This document shows, in pieces, positions 51,918-62,700 of a stretch of 64,000 nt of DNA (the stretch's first letter is position 1; each line of letters opens with the position of its first letter). Made by a program: the position numbers and the translations under genes. Below the pieces are notes generated by a model. The model was not told the origin of the DNA. It was given only the letters and a program-made list of their open reading frames with translations, and made no database searches. The stretch comes from Cymbomonas tetramitiformis (lineage: Eukaryota; Chlorophyta; Pyramimonadophyceae; Pyramimonadales; Pyramimonadaceae): positions 40,723 to 104,722 of the forward strand of contig LGRX02034421.1 in the NCBI GenBank assembly GCA_001247695.2, given 5' to 3'.

Positions 51918-52730
51918 CTGTATACCCAAGTTCCAGCACTCATGAGAAGCCTGATATTATTGACTATAGCTACATATTGGGGGACGAAAAGGGGAATATG
52001 ACGAACACTGCAGGTGATACACATGCAGTGCAAGGACTCTGTCGGCGATGCTATTACAGAAGCGAAGCTGGCGGCTTACGCCGCCAAGTTGTTGCTTTGG
52101 GAATATTGTAAGAGATGGGCGCGTCGCACTGTCATCGTCATAACGCGTGACACCACGACCGCGACTCTACGATATGCTTCAGGCTGAGTGTCACAAGGAT
52201 TCTGTGTCAGATTCACCTAGTACTAGATACTCGACTATTATAGGGCAACAAATATTGGTATCTCCATGAAGCACCAAGTTTGCGTTGCGGAGGGCGCGCG
52301 GCACTTTCACCGTGCTTGCCCAAACGGGGGGGCTTGCGGGGCGCAAGCATGGCGTCTTTCGTTCCCGAGGACGTCGAGTGCGACGTGTTGGCTGGGCATT
52401 TCCAACTGGCGTTGGATTTGCGGGATGGAGACAGGTTCTCTGCGCGCGGTGTTTTGTGCATGAGATGTTCACCGCGGTATCCGCGTGCTCGTTCAGCGCA
52501 GTGGAGCCGCCAGCGCCGAACCCTCTCTCCGCGTACGTGCCGTATCGCCAACCGGCGGCTGCGGACGGCTACGCGGTGGGTCATGCGTGCCGGAAAGCGG
52601 CCTCGCGCTTAACACTTTCAAGTGTGCCGCCGGGGAGCCACCGCTGTCACGGTCCTGTATGGACCAGATGTTTAGCACGGTTATTATTGAACAGTAACCG
52701 CAACGTGCGAGTATATGGTGCGGGAACAGG
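51918..52730. other. No recognisable gene
   Basis: GC-rich part (52,270-52,650) with overlapping ORFs in several frames, none with clear protein character. Confidence 0.4.
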
Positions 52731-52951
52731 TGTTCCGCTCGGTAAACAAACTGGCTAAGCTCCCATAACAGTCCGGCCGAGTGCTTTTATCATGCATCTC
52801 GGAAACCCGGATAATACGAAGTAATGACTGACAGTACAGTACTACTGTACTGTCATCCTAGCTACTAGCGGAGTCACGGTTCCGATCAGAGACGGGTCAG
52901 GCTAGGGGCTATCAGAGCCCATAATAATAACCCTGAACCTAAAGTCCAGCA
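52731..52951 (-). repeat. Terminal repeat of element C (3' copy)
   Basis: 221 bp, differing from the A copies by two single-base deletions and a few substitutions; keeps the TGACAGTACAGTA palindrome. Confidence 0.85.
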
Positions 52952-55603
52952 CACCACCCGGAGCTGTGACTGTAGCTAATAGGGCTAGGCAAGCGGAGCT
53001 AACTAAACAGATAACAAACAGCATTTACTGGAAACAGATATACTTCAAGCTGGGTGCCCGGGGACTTGTCCCGGCACAACCCACCACTGCGGCTAAGGCT
53101 AATCACACCACCAGGATCTGAAATAAGCAGACTCTAGCCACTGCAAAGCTGGTCGGCAGAGCCGAGTTCAGCAGACGGATTCCAAGGCAGGAAAACATCC
53201 GAAGTAAGTTGAGATGAAACATCATAAGTGTTGACACCACCAGACCCAAGTGGGTCAGGCGGATCCCAGAGTGGAGTGGCAAGACTACCAGATTGCAGAG
53301 CCGCTGAGGCCGATTGAGAAAAGAACGGTGCCACATCCTGCGGCGGCAATGACGAACCAGTAGTAACCACAGGCGGGCAAAGGGAATCCAGTAATGCACC
53401 ACCGGGATGAACCGCACTGTAGCCGCAGGTGGCTCCGGGCTCAACCAGGCCCCTGACACCACCGCCGACCACGAGTGTCGGCATCGCCGTAGCACTGAAC
53501 AGAAACGTAGTCACCATGAAAAGAGTGAGTGCAAATTCTCCGACGCCAAATGGCTTGGAGCCTTTGGGGACTCCGAACCGCCGAAATGCCGCAGCCGCCG
53601 GCGGTGCACCCCCCTCAATTTCAGTCAGGCAGACACCAGGAGGGCAGTCCGAGCCCTCTCCATCATCATCGGAGTCACACACCTCAACAGGCTCAGGGTC
53701 AATGTCAAGCCAGTCAGGGTGGACAGTGTTGAATGTTTTGAAAGAGTTGTCAGCAGGAGCCATCGGGCCGAGAGCCAGAGAGGCAGACGGCGGCACGAAG
53801 GCGGCACGGCTGACCTCATGCAAGTCAATCGGCTTACCATGCACGGGTGCAGAGGCCTTCGGCAGCAGCGCTTGCTGGCGGTCGGCTCAGCGACACCACC
53901 AGCAAGCGGACCGCTGACCTCAGCAAATGCAACACGGCCAATGGAAAGGTGCTCATCAGGTGCAGACTCAGCAGAGGCAGCAGCATCCTTGAACTGCTGC
54001 AGAGCCGTAGGCTCTGGAGCAAAGGAATGCGCAGACAGTTCACAGATTTCAGGTTGCCCCACGAGAGCACACAAGTGCTCCATGGACCCCTCATCCCCAG
54101 CGTCATAGTACCGCTGAAAACGAAGGGCAAGCACGTCGGAGTCATAAGACTCGACGGCTTGGCAGTAGGATGCCGAAATGGACAACGGGTGAGTGTCCTT
54201 GTGAGGACACTCACTCAGCCAATGCTTCGACCCAACGGCGCGGCACTTCTCGTGCCTGCACGTTGGGACAAAGGTGCCAGACCGCTTGTCAAAAGCCACC
54301 TCCGAAGAGGCGGAATGAGCAAGCGGTTGCACCCCAGGTCGGTGGAAGCCGCGCGGAGTGTGTTTCCCATGAGGTGGCTTGGTTGGAGCCACCCTTCTTA
54401 AGGGAATCCACATCCCGCTGCAACTTGACCAACTGAGAACTGAGCCGCTCGATGGCCGAAGCCAGGCCAGTGTCAGTGGCGCAAGATGCTACGGACATGG
54501 GGCGCCCCGCAGTGCGCTTGCCCGAGAGCCGCCCGCAGCGGTACTGCTCGCGCACGCGCGCCTGCAGGGTGAGCAGACTCACAGCCGCACGCTGGTCAGC
54601 TCGAGCAAACGAGTCAACCAGCGTGGCGTAAGCCGGTCCAGACAGGGCAGAGAGGAATTGCCTTTTAACAGCGTCTTCGGGCAGCGTCTGCAGACGCTGC
54701 GCATCCCGAAGACAACTGTTAAAGAGACGAATGCCAGAGTCAGGGTCACTTTCATCCGAGATTCTCACGTCAAGCAGCTCAGTCAGAGACTCGAACGGAG
54801 TCGAATCATCAGCGAGCATACGCACCACCTCGAGGGTGGCACGTTTGCCGTCAGCAGGAACATCAGCCCCAGAAGCCTCCACCCAATTACGGGCAGGAGA
54901 CCCTGGCGCAGTCAGCAGCAACAGCACAGAGTACAGGAGCTCATTTGCAGCAGTCATGACAGGGACATTAGCAGCAGACAGCTCAAACAGGGGTGCAAGC
55001 GCCTGCGACTGCAGCGTGAAAAGCTGCTGAATTTCGGAGACCAGCTGCGAAAAAATGTCCGAAGCCGACGATTCACTGCCATGAAACTTTGCCGTTTTGT
55101 CTCCCAGAACTTTAGTGGCTGCTGTCTTTGCGCACTGAACATCGAACGAGTCTTTGCGTAACCGCTGTACGAGCGTCGCAGCCGCAGCCGACTCGTCAGC
55201 CGAAGCCAAATGCGGCGTTGTGGGGGTAGCCGAATTCAATGCCCCAACATCATCGAAAATAGTCGCTAATTTACGCGCCCTAGCGCGTGTACGTGGTCTT
55301 GGCGGTGTGTCCATTCCAAAAATGACAGTGAGATGGGATTGCGGGCTAGCGGTGCGACAGTAGCGGACAATTCCGCAGCGGCCAATTCCTGCAGGAGTCT
55401 CAGCAAACAATAACATAATCAAGCAGGTCATGAGCCGAGTGGCTAATCGTGGGAGCGACCCACAAAACGCGGAGTGTCCTGCCCGCTGATCAAACGGAAC
55501 GTAAAACATAACCATACTCAGCGACGATACTCTGCCGAATAAATGCCGAAAAACTGATCTCCACTTCAAAAGGAGGCCATACCGCGGAGAGAAAACCACT
55601 GTC
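52731..55603 (-). mobile_element. GAG-only retroelement C, cut by the CACTA-like element
   Basis: Same family as element A. The 3' terminal repeat is at 52,731-52,951 and the GAG-like gene follows on the minus strand. The match to A continues to about 55,603 (GAAAACCACTGTC; A has GAAAGCCACTGTC at about 28,530) and then stops where a GAAGAC-rich element begins. The 5' repeat is therefore expected beyond the right edge of the window. Confidence 0.75.
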
Positions 55604-55698
55604 CCTACATTCTGGGAAAACCAGAAGACGCGTCTTCTGAACGTCTTCTGGACGTCTTCTGAACGTCTTCTGAGACGTCTTCTGGGTCCAGAAGACAC
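53134..55698 (-). pseudogene. GAG-like gene of element C, frameshifted
   Basis: Starts MDTPPRPRTRARARKLATIF (about 55,314). The N-terminal 300 codons are intact and closely match element A. Frame breaks occur near 54,370-54,390 (extra bases relative to A in the Pro-rich linker) and near 53,865 (bases missing). The zinc-knuckle region, hydrophobic segment FALTLFMVTTFLFSATAMP and tail remain readable in other frames. The span above about 55,600 is sequence of the invading element. Confidence 0.7.
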
Positions 55699-56280
55699 CC
55701 AGAAGACGTCCAGAAGACGTCTTCTGCGCGCATTCTAATGTCTACCATCTTCTGGTTTCCAGAAGACGTGCAGAAGATCTTCCGGGAAGACGTCCAGAAG
55801 TTATCTTATGGACGTCTTCTGTATGACTTCTGTACATCTTCTGAATTCCGGAAGATGTCTTCTTGATATCTTTTAGGTGTCTTCTGTACATCTTCCCGGA
55901 AGATCTTCTGGACGTCTTCCAGAACTCAGAAGATGGTAGACATTAGAAGTCGCGTAGAAGACGTCTTCTAGATGTCTTCTGGATATCTTCTGGAATCCAG
56001 AAGACGTATAGAAGACATCTTCCGGAATCCAGAAGATGTACAGAAGTCATGCAGAAGACGTTCAGAAGATATCTTCGGGACGTCTTCTGGACGTCTTATT
56101 ATATATATACATATCATTATACAGACATTAGAAGACGTCCAGAAGATGTCTTCTGGACGTCTTCTGCACATCTTCTGGGATCCAGAAGATGTCCAGAAGA
56201 CGTCTTCCGGAACCCAGAAGATGTGCAGAAGACGTCAAGAAGACATCTTCCGGACGTCTTCTGTAACTCTACCAAAAGTC
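55612..56280. repeat. Subterminal GAAGAC/GTCTTC palindrome array
   Basis: Tens of copies of AGAAGACGTC and its complement, often as the full palindrome AGAAGACGTCTTCT, with point variants (GAAGATGT, GACGTCTTCC). Spacing is irregular. Inside it, 55,733 to 55,948 is bounded by a 22-bp perfect inverted repeat that includes TTCTAATGTCTACC. In position it corresponds to the subterminal transposase-binding repeats of EnSpm elements. Confidence 0.85.
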
Positions 56281-56394
56281 GCTATACGTATGCGTCCAGG
56301 TTACACGCATGCATGCAGTTCGTTGGCAGGATGATACAAATGGAACAAAGAAGAAGGTTTTTTTACAAAGCTATTTATTTACATATTTACAGTT

Positions 56395-58289
56395 TCAATC
56401 ATCAGAACCGTCTTCACTACTAGCACTAGAAAGGATTTCCTTCGGAGACCCCGCTTCGGAGCTGGTGGTTTCGTATGCCCGATGCAAGTTCTCCTTGAAG
56501 ATGGGGCGGAGGTGGCTGATGGGAACCACCAGGCCCCACTTTGACTTGTCCCCGAAGGGGTACGTCTTCTCCTCCATCGCAGTGAGAAGTTGGGACCCGA
56601 GGCCACCCGGCCCGGCGATCTTGTCGTTCGCCTTGAGGCCCTTGCCGTACAACTTCTCCAACCCGACAAAGGCCATTTCCATGCCATTTTGCCAGGCGGA
56701 CAAGAGCAACGGGGCGTTGTCAAAGCCAACGTCGTCCTTGTCTACGGCCAAAGAGAGCACCTGGGTGCAGTCACACAAAAGTTTACGATCAGCTGCAAAT
56801 GTCACTTACGTAATTAAAGAAACTAAATACATATCCAGAAGACGTGCGGAAGATACCCAGAAGACATATGTGATATCTTCTGGATATCGTGTATTCTAAG
56901 GGTTGTGCTTGCAGAACCATACCTTGATGCCAACATACTCGCCATTCAAGTGAAGGGCGGTGACCGACTTCTTTTTCGCTGTACCCGACTTCAAGCCATG
57001 GGCGGCCACATCCTTTGAATTGGGTGGGTGCGTTATCACCCCCGTGAGAAGGGGCATGTCCGCGGTCCATATCGCGGACTTCCCCTTCTCGTGGTAGAAC
57101 CCCGTGGGGAGTATCTCCGGATCGTTCACCAGAGACTCCACCACGCAGTACAATACCACGTGGCTACCCACCTCAAACCCCTCTTCAGCATCCTCCGCCA
57201 CCGCCTTCTTCTTCCCCTTCGGGTCCTCCGCCACCGCCTTCCCCTTCGGGTCCACCGATGCCGCCTTCCCCTTCGCCTTGTTGTCCTCCGCCACCGCCTC
57301 CGCCACCTTCCTAACCTTAGAGCTGCCCGCCTTTTTTTCCAGCTCCTCGATCTGCGTCTTTGACTCCAACTCGAGCTGCAAGCATGCCGCCACTGAAACA
57401 GGCATATGTTAGTATGTTATACAAGAAGACACTCAGAAGACACTCAGAAGACACTCAGAAGACAGTCAGTCATACTTGCCTATTAGCTAAGCCCTATTAA
57501 CTAAGGAAGACGTGCAGAATACTCTCAAAACGTCTCTGAGGTGTCCTGGTGACGTCTTCTTGGTGAGACAACAAAACAGGTGAAACAGAAATTAATTAAG
57601 CAAATTAACGTACCCATCTCATCCTTCGCCTCACCGTCCAAGGCGTCCAAGGCCTTGGCGGGCAGCTCGTGCAGCACCAACCCGTCGATGCTGAGCAACG
57701 CTGCCTTTTTTTCCTCGTGCGTTGGGTACTTGGTTCGGGCGTCGGTCTCAATGACCAACGCCTGAATGGCGTCCGTGTGCTTGCGGTAGTATGGGTGGGC
57801 GGTCCGGGAGGCTTGCCAAACCCACTTTCCCTTTTCGGTGCCCCTCCCCGACACACAGGTATACACCCCATACCTCCAAAATATTCTAAAATCGCAAATC
57901 ATGTTCCTGAGGCGCCTGCTCACATCACGAACATCGTAGTCGTCGCTGCAGGCCAGGACTTCCTCCCTGAAGGCCGTAGCCGCAAACGCTTGGTCCGTTA
58001 CGTTAAGCAGCGGGTCCAGCCGCCCGTCGCAAATCCGCTCCACCATGATGCGGGTGAAGTCCGCTTGGAAGTGGAGCCCGCCCGTCTTGGACAACTTCTT
58101 CTTGGACTCCCCGCGTTGGTTTCCCCCACCGCCTCCGCTCCCCTCCTCCCCATCCCTTGCTACGAGCCACTTGATGAAGTTTTCGTCGCTGGCGGTGCCT
58201 CCCACCGCCGCGACGAACGACTCAAACTTCTCCCGGAGGTCACCCTCCTTCACCCCGCTGGCATTCTTTCGTTTCAAGGAATTAGACAT
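56395..58289 (-). CDS. Second gene of the CACTA-like element, unknown charged protein
   Basis: Exon 1 is 57,614-58,289 (MSNSLKRKNASGVKEGDLRE...). It has a helical N-terminus, a Gly/Lys linker, an Arg/Tyr-rich part (DVRDVSRRLRNMICDFRIFW) and a C-terminal helix. A GT-AG intron of 221 bp joins in phase (G+TG, Val) to exon 2 at 57,392: coiled coil LQLELESKTQIEELEKKAGS, then AEDPKGK-type acidic/basic repeats, then GFEVGSHVVLYCVVESLVND and NGEYVGIK. A third exon, 56,395-56,794 or so (ADRKLLCDCTQVLSLAVDKD ... ASSEDGSDD), follows, but no donor/acceptor pair in the usual places joins it in frame, so an indel or unusual splice is likely. No domain recognised. By position it could be the element's DNA-binding partner protein, as TnpA is in EnSpm. 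Confidence 0.6.
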
Positions 58290-58614
58290 TTTGTTTTCTG
58301 AGTTCTTTAAAAAGTCAAACTGTGCTGGAAGTATCGTTAACGGGTACTTTTTAGCGCCGCAAAGATGCCTGGAAGACGGGTAGAAGGTCTTTCGCGTGTC
58401 TCTGACGCATCCTGTTCCGTACCCCGGTGATCGTACCGGTATCGAAACGACACCAACGTTCAAACAGGGCCGTCGATCAGCGAGCCCCTTTACCTATCGC
58501 GTCGGATCGGTCGAGTGAACTCTAGATGGTTTTTTACGGGAAAATCGAGGACTCTCTGTAGGGAAACGCGATTTTATTGAATATAACTTTTGCCGTGCAG
58601 CGAGTTTCCATCAT

Positions 58615-58860
58615 CGTGGGTGCATGGCCGAGTGGTCAAATATGGTAAGCCGAACGCGTCTCGCGCGAGGGTGAGGGGTTCGAATCCCCTTGGAGGCATG
58701 GGCATCCACGATACCCCTTGTGTTCTAGCGATATGAGGCGATTACCGCCAACGACGCCGCTAGTGCACAAGGGGCGTCGTGGGTGCCCACCCACGCCTTC
58801 ATGCCATTTTAAGTTTCTGTAACTCATGGAGACCGTCCGATTAAGACGGGGGGGTTTTTC
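58615..58860 (+). ncRNA. Candidate Pol III transcript with tRNA-like head
   Basis: A box-like TGGCCGAGTGG at 58,625-58,635 and B box-like GGTTCGAATCC at 58,677-58,687, spaced as in a tRNA with T-arm AGGGG/CCCCT. The head is closed by CGTGGGTGC (58,615) pairing with GCATCCACG (58,702-58,710). A 17-bp stem with two mismatches follows (58,714-58,730 with 58,758-58,774), then GTGGGT-GCCC-ACCCAC and a small hairpin before TTTTT at about 58,853. A normal tRNA acceptor stem and anticodon arm are not formed, so it is not an ordinary tRNA gene. It may be a tRNA-derived SINE or a structured RNA. Confidence 0.45.
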
Positions 58861-59148
58861 TGGACCGCAGATTGCACTGTCCGCTGCGCGCGTGATCGAC
58901 TCTTCGACCGTTGCTAGGAGCGATGGTGCTCTAAAACAAGAGCAGTTTCTTCTACCAAATTAGGCGGCCGTTTTAACTTAGTAACTTGGTACGTTTGACC
59001 CTCTCCCGAACAAACCACTTGTTTTTTTGCAATTCTACCTTCACAGTACGGTTTTGCCCAATATTGCGCACCTTATATGTTTTTTTGTTTTTTCGCGATT
59101 TTTTATAGTTTTTTTTCAAAAAATACAAAAACACCCAAAAAAACATTC

Positions 59149-59460
59149 GGAAGATACCCCAGATATCTTCTGTGCATCTTGTTACCCTCCAGAGATGTCT
59201 TTGAGGAAGACATGTCTTCTGGAAATCTGCAACTTGTAGAAGTTCCACCGAACGTCTTAACACCCCTCTCGCTAGGTAGACATTAGAAGAAGACGCGTAG
59301 AAGATCGTCAAAAAAATGAGGAAGACGCCCCTAAGAGGGGTGTTAAGACGTTTGGTGGAACTTCTACAAGTTGCAGATTTCCAGAAGACATGTCTTCCTC
59401 AAAGACATCTCTAAGACAACCGGAAGATGTACAGAAGATATCTGGGGTATCTTCCGCAAA
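59149..59460. repeat. ~130-bp-arm inverted repeat upstream of the transposase
   Basis: GGAAGATACCCCAGATATCT at 59,149 through CGTCTTAACACCCCTCT at about 59,270 recurs inverted at about 59,332-59,460 with few mismatches. The spacer is about 60 bp and contains GGTAGACATTAGAA. The arms include GAAGACATGTCTTC. Confidence 0.8.
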
Positions 59461-59700
59461 CACAGTCAAGAAGACGTCCGGAAGATGTCAAAAAAATGTC
59501 TTCCGCGTGTCTTCTGCGTGTCTTCCACGTGTCTTCCGCGTGTCTTCCGCACCTCTTCTGGGTTCAGGAAGACATATATTCCCCGAAGGTGTTCGGAAGA
59601 TGTACAGAAGGTATCTGGGGTATCTTCCGCAAGCACAGTCAAGAAGACGTCCGGAAGATGTCGGGAGATGTCTTCCGCGTGTCTTCTGAGTGACTTCTGA
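59437..59700. repeat. Direct repeats of ~90 bp with GAAGAC motifs
   Basis: ATCTGGGGTATCTTCCGCAA ... CAAGAAGACGTCCGGAAGAT at 59,437 recurs at 59,610 (about 173 bp apart). It lies directly upstream of the transposase start and may be promoter or transposase-binding region. Confidence 0.7.
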
Positions 59701-59774
59701 ACGTCTTCTGAGTGTTTGTCTTCAGGATGCCCTCCGCACTACCTTGGCCAAGTGTCCTTTGTATAGGAGATAGA

Positions 59775-62700
59775 ATGGCAAGTAAACGTGCCGCGCATCT
59801 CCAAAAGGGGGAAGCGCCCCCAAAGACCAAAATGTCGTCCTTCAAACGAGCGATGCTCACTAAACCCCCCCCCGAATCCGCGGCGGAGGTCTTCCGTCAA
59901 TCCAAGCCGGAGGTCTTGAAGGGGAAGATGGCAGCGGTGCACGATTGGTTGTCTACGGTGTCGCCATCCCGCGAGCTGGATCATGAGATGACGGCATGGC
60001 TCGGGGAATCCGTCTACATTCATGAGCATTCCCCTGCAACAAGGTGCTTGCTTGTCTCCATAACCCACATGCATCTATCATGCACATTTATGCAGTTTGG
60101 AATGCATACAACCGAAGATGTGTGGAGCATCTTCTGCGCGACTTCTAGACGTCTTCCACGTGTCTTCTATGAATTCACCATCACAATGTTTTCGCAGGGC
60201 TGAAGATCATGAGGACGCGGTTCGTATTTGCGTGCCGCGTCAAAGCAACCGGCCACCTTTCGGCTTAGCCGAGCCCACTAATGTGCCTTTCTCGGTTCAA
60301 GAGTTTTTTGGCTATGTGCAAGCAATTTCAGACTTGCATGAACCGGGCTTTAAGGAGCATACGTGGGAGGACATTTTCTCCGATCCATTGGACTTGGCCG
60401 ATGATCCGGGCACGGTGCACTTTCGACAACATAAGTGGCTGCTTGAGCCTCCCATTGGCATCAATCTCCAAGGAATGGTGTTGAAGATACGGGATGCAAT
60501 CGCATCGGGCGAACCATATCATCGTCCTCCGGAGCTTGTGAGTGATGGGGATAGGCGGATGAATCCGCAAAGGCTTACACCTTCACCTCCGGCCCCAATG
60601 GATGAAGTTGTGGACATGACCTATACCGAAGTCCATGAGCCCGAGGACCCTCCCCCGGAGATGCCAACACGAAGGTGCGAACCGGTTGGCACGGCATGCC
60701 CGTATCTCCATGAAAGATGTATGCCTGCACGCTCCGTCGGAAGTCGATCCGAAGACGTCCCGAGCGTCTTCTGCGCATCTTCCGGGCTCATTCCGGTCAA
60801 GCTTATTCCCGGCGGATGCGTGTGCCATGCTTGCGCAGGCGGATGAAAGGCCCCGTAGCACACCGCAACATGCCTCCCACGCCCGTCGAGTTGGCGGGTG
60901 AGACGCAAGAAGATGACGGGGCCGCCGTTGGTACCACGTCCAACCGTGACCCCCTCCCCCCGGAGAGGCCAACACGAAGGTGCGAACCGGTTAGCACGGC
61001 ATGCCCGTATCTCCATGAAAGATGTATGCCTGCACGCTCCGTCGGAAGTCGTTCCGAAGACGTCCCGAGCGTCTTCTGCGCATCTTCCGGGCTCATTCCG
61101 GTCAAGCTTATTCCCGGCGGATGCGTGTGACATGCTTGCGCAGGCGGATGAAAGGCCCCGTAGCACACCGCAACATGCCTCCCACGCCCGTCGAGTTGGC
61201 GGGTGAGACGCAAGGGGACGCCGGGGCCGCCGTTGGTATCACGTCCAACCGTGACCCCCTCCCCCCGGAGAGGCCAACACGAAGGTGCGAGCCGGTTGGC
61301 ACGGCATGCCCGTATCTCCATGAAAGATGTATGCCTGCACGCTCCGTCGGAAGTCGTTCCGAATACGTCCCGAGCGTCTTCTGCGCATCTTCCGGGCTCA
61401 TTCCGGTCAAGCTTATTCCCGGCGGATCCGTGTGACATGCTTGCGCAGGCGGATGAAAGGCCCCGTAGCACACCGCAACATGCCTCCCACACCCGTCGAG
61501 TTGGCGGGTGAGACGCAAGAAGATGACGGGGCCGCCGTTGGTACCACGTCCAACCGTGCCCCCCTCCCCCCGGAGAGGCCAACACGAAGGTGCGAACCGG
61601 TTGGCACGGCATGCCCGTATCTCCATGAAAGATGTATGCCTGCACGCTCCGTCGGAAGTCGTTCCGAAGACGTCCCGAGCGTCTTCTGCGCATCTTCCGG
61701 GCTCATTCCGGTCAAGCTTAATCCCGGCGGATGCGTGTGACATGCTTGCGCAGGCGGATGAAAGGCCCCGTAGCACACCGCAACATGCCTCCCACACCCG
61801 TCGAGTTGGCGGGTGAGACGCAAGAAGATGACGGGGCCGCCGTTGGTATCACGTCCAACCGTGACCCCCTCCCCCCGGAGAGGCCAACACGAGGGTGCGA
61901 ACCGGTTGGCACGGCATGCCCGTATCTCCATGAAAGATGTATGCCTGCACGCTCCGTCGGAAGTCGTTCCGAAGACGTCCCGAGCGTCTTCTGCGCATCT
62001 TCCGGGCTCATTCCGGTCAAGCTTATTCCCGGCGGATCCGTGTGACATGCTTGCGCAGGCGGATGACAGGCCCCGTAGCACACCGCAACATGCCTCCCAC
62101 GCCCGTCGAGTTGGCGGGTGAGACGCAAGAAGATGACGGGGCCGCCGTTGGTATCACGTCCAACCGTGACCCCCTCCCCCCGGAGAGGCCAACACGAAGG
62201 TGCGAATCGGTTGGCACGGCATGCCTGTATCTCCATGAAAGATGTATGCCTGCACGCTCCGTCGGAAGTCGTTCCGAAGACGTCCCGAGCGTCTTCTGCG
62301 CATCTTCCGGGCTCATTCCGGTCAAGCTTATTCCCGGCGGATGCGTGTGACATGCTTGCGCAGGCGGATGAAACGCCCCGTAGCACACCGCAACATGCCT
62401 CCCACGCCCGTCGAGTTGGCGGGTGAGACGCAAGAAGATGACGGGGCCGCCGTTGGTATCACGTCCAACCGCGGGTCCGGGATGGTGGTGTGTGATTGTG
62501 GCGCGTGTCACTCATCCATGCGCTTCGTCACCATGAGGACACGGTCTCGACATAGGACTATGTTCAAACAGATTGTATGCCTTCCGACGCTTCCGGAAGA
62601 GGCTGTGGACGACGATGAGCAACATCCCGATGGCGAGGAGTCGGATCAGGTGTGCAAATCCGGGTAGAAAGACTATCATTCTCAGGTAACCCTCGCGGAA

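Noticed and set aside
55604..56280. GAAGAC array as a simple satellite
   Set aside because: Spacing and orientation are irregular and the same motif recurs in introns and promoter of the adjacent transposon genes, so it belongs to the element.
58621..58700. An ordinary tRNA-Ser or tRNA-Leu gene
   Set aside because: A and B box-like elements and a T-arm are present, but the acceptor and anticodon arms do not form.
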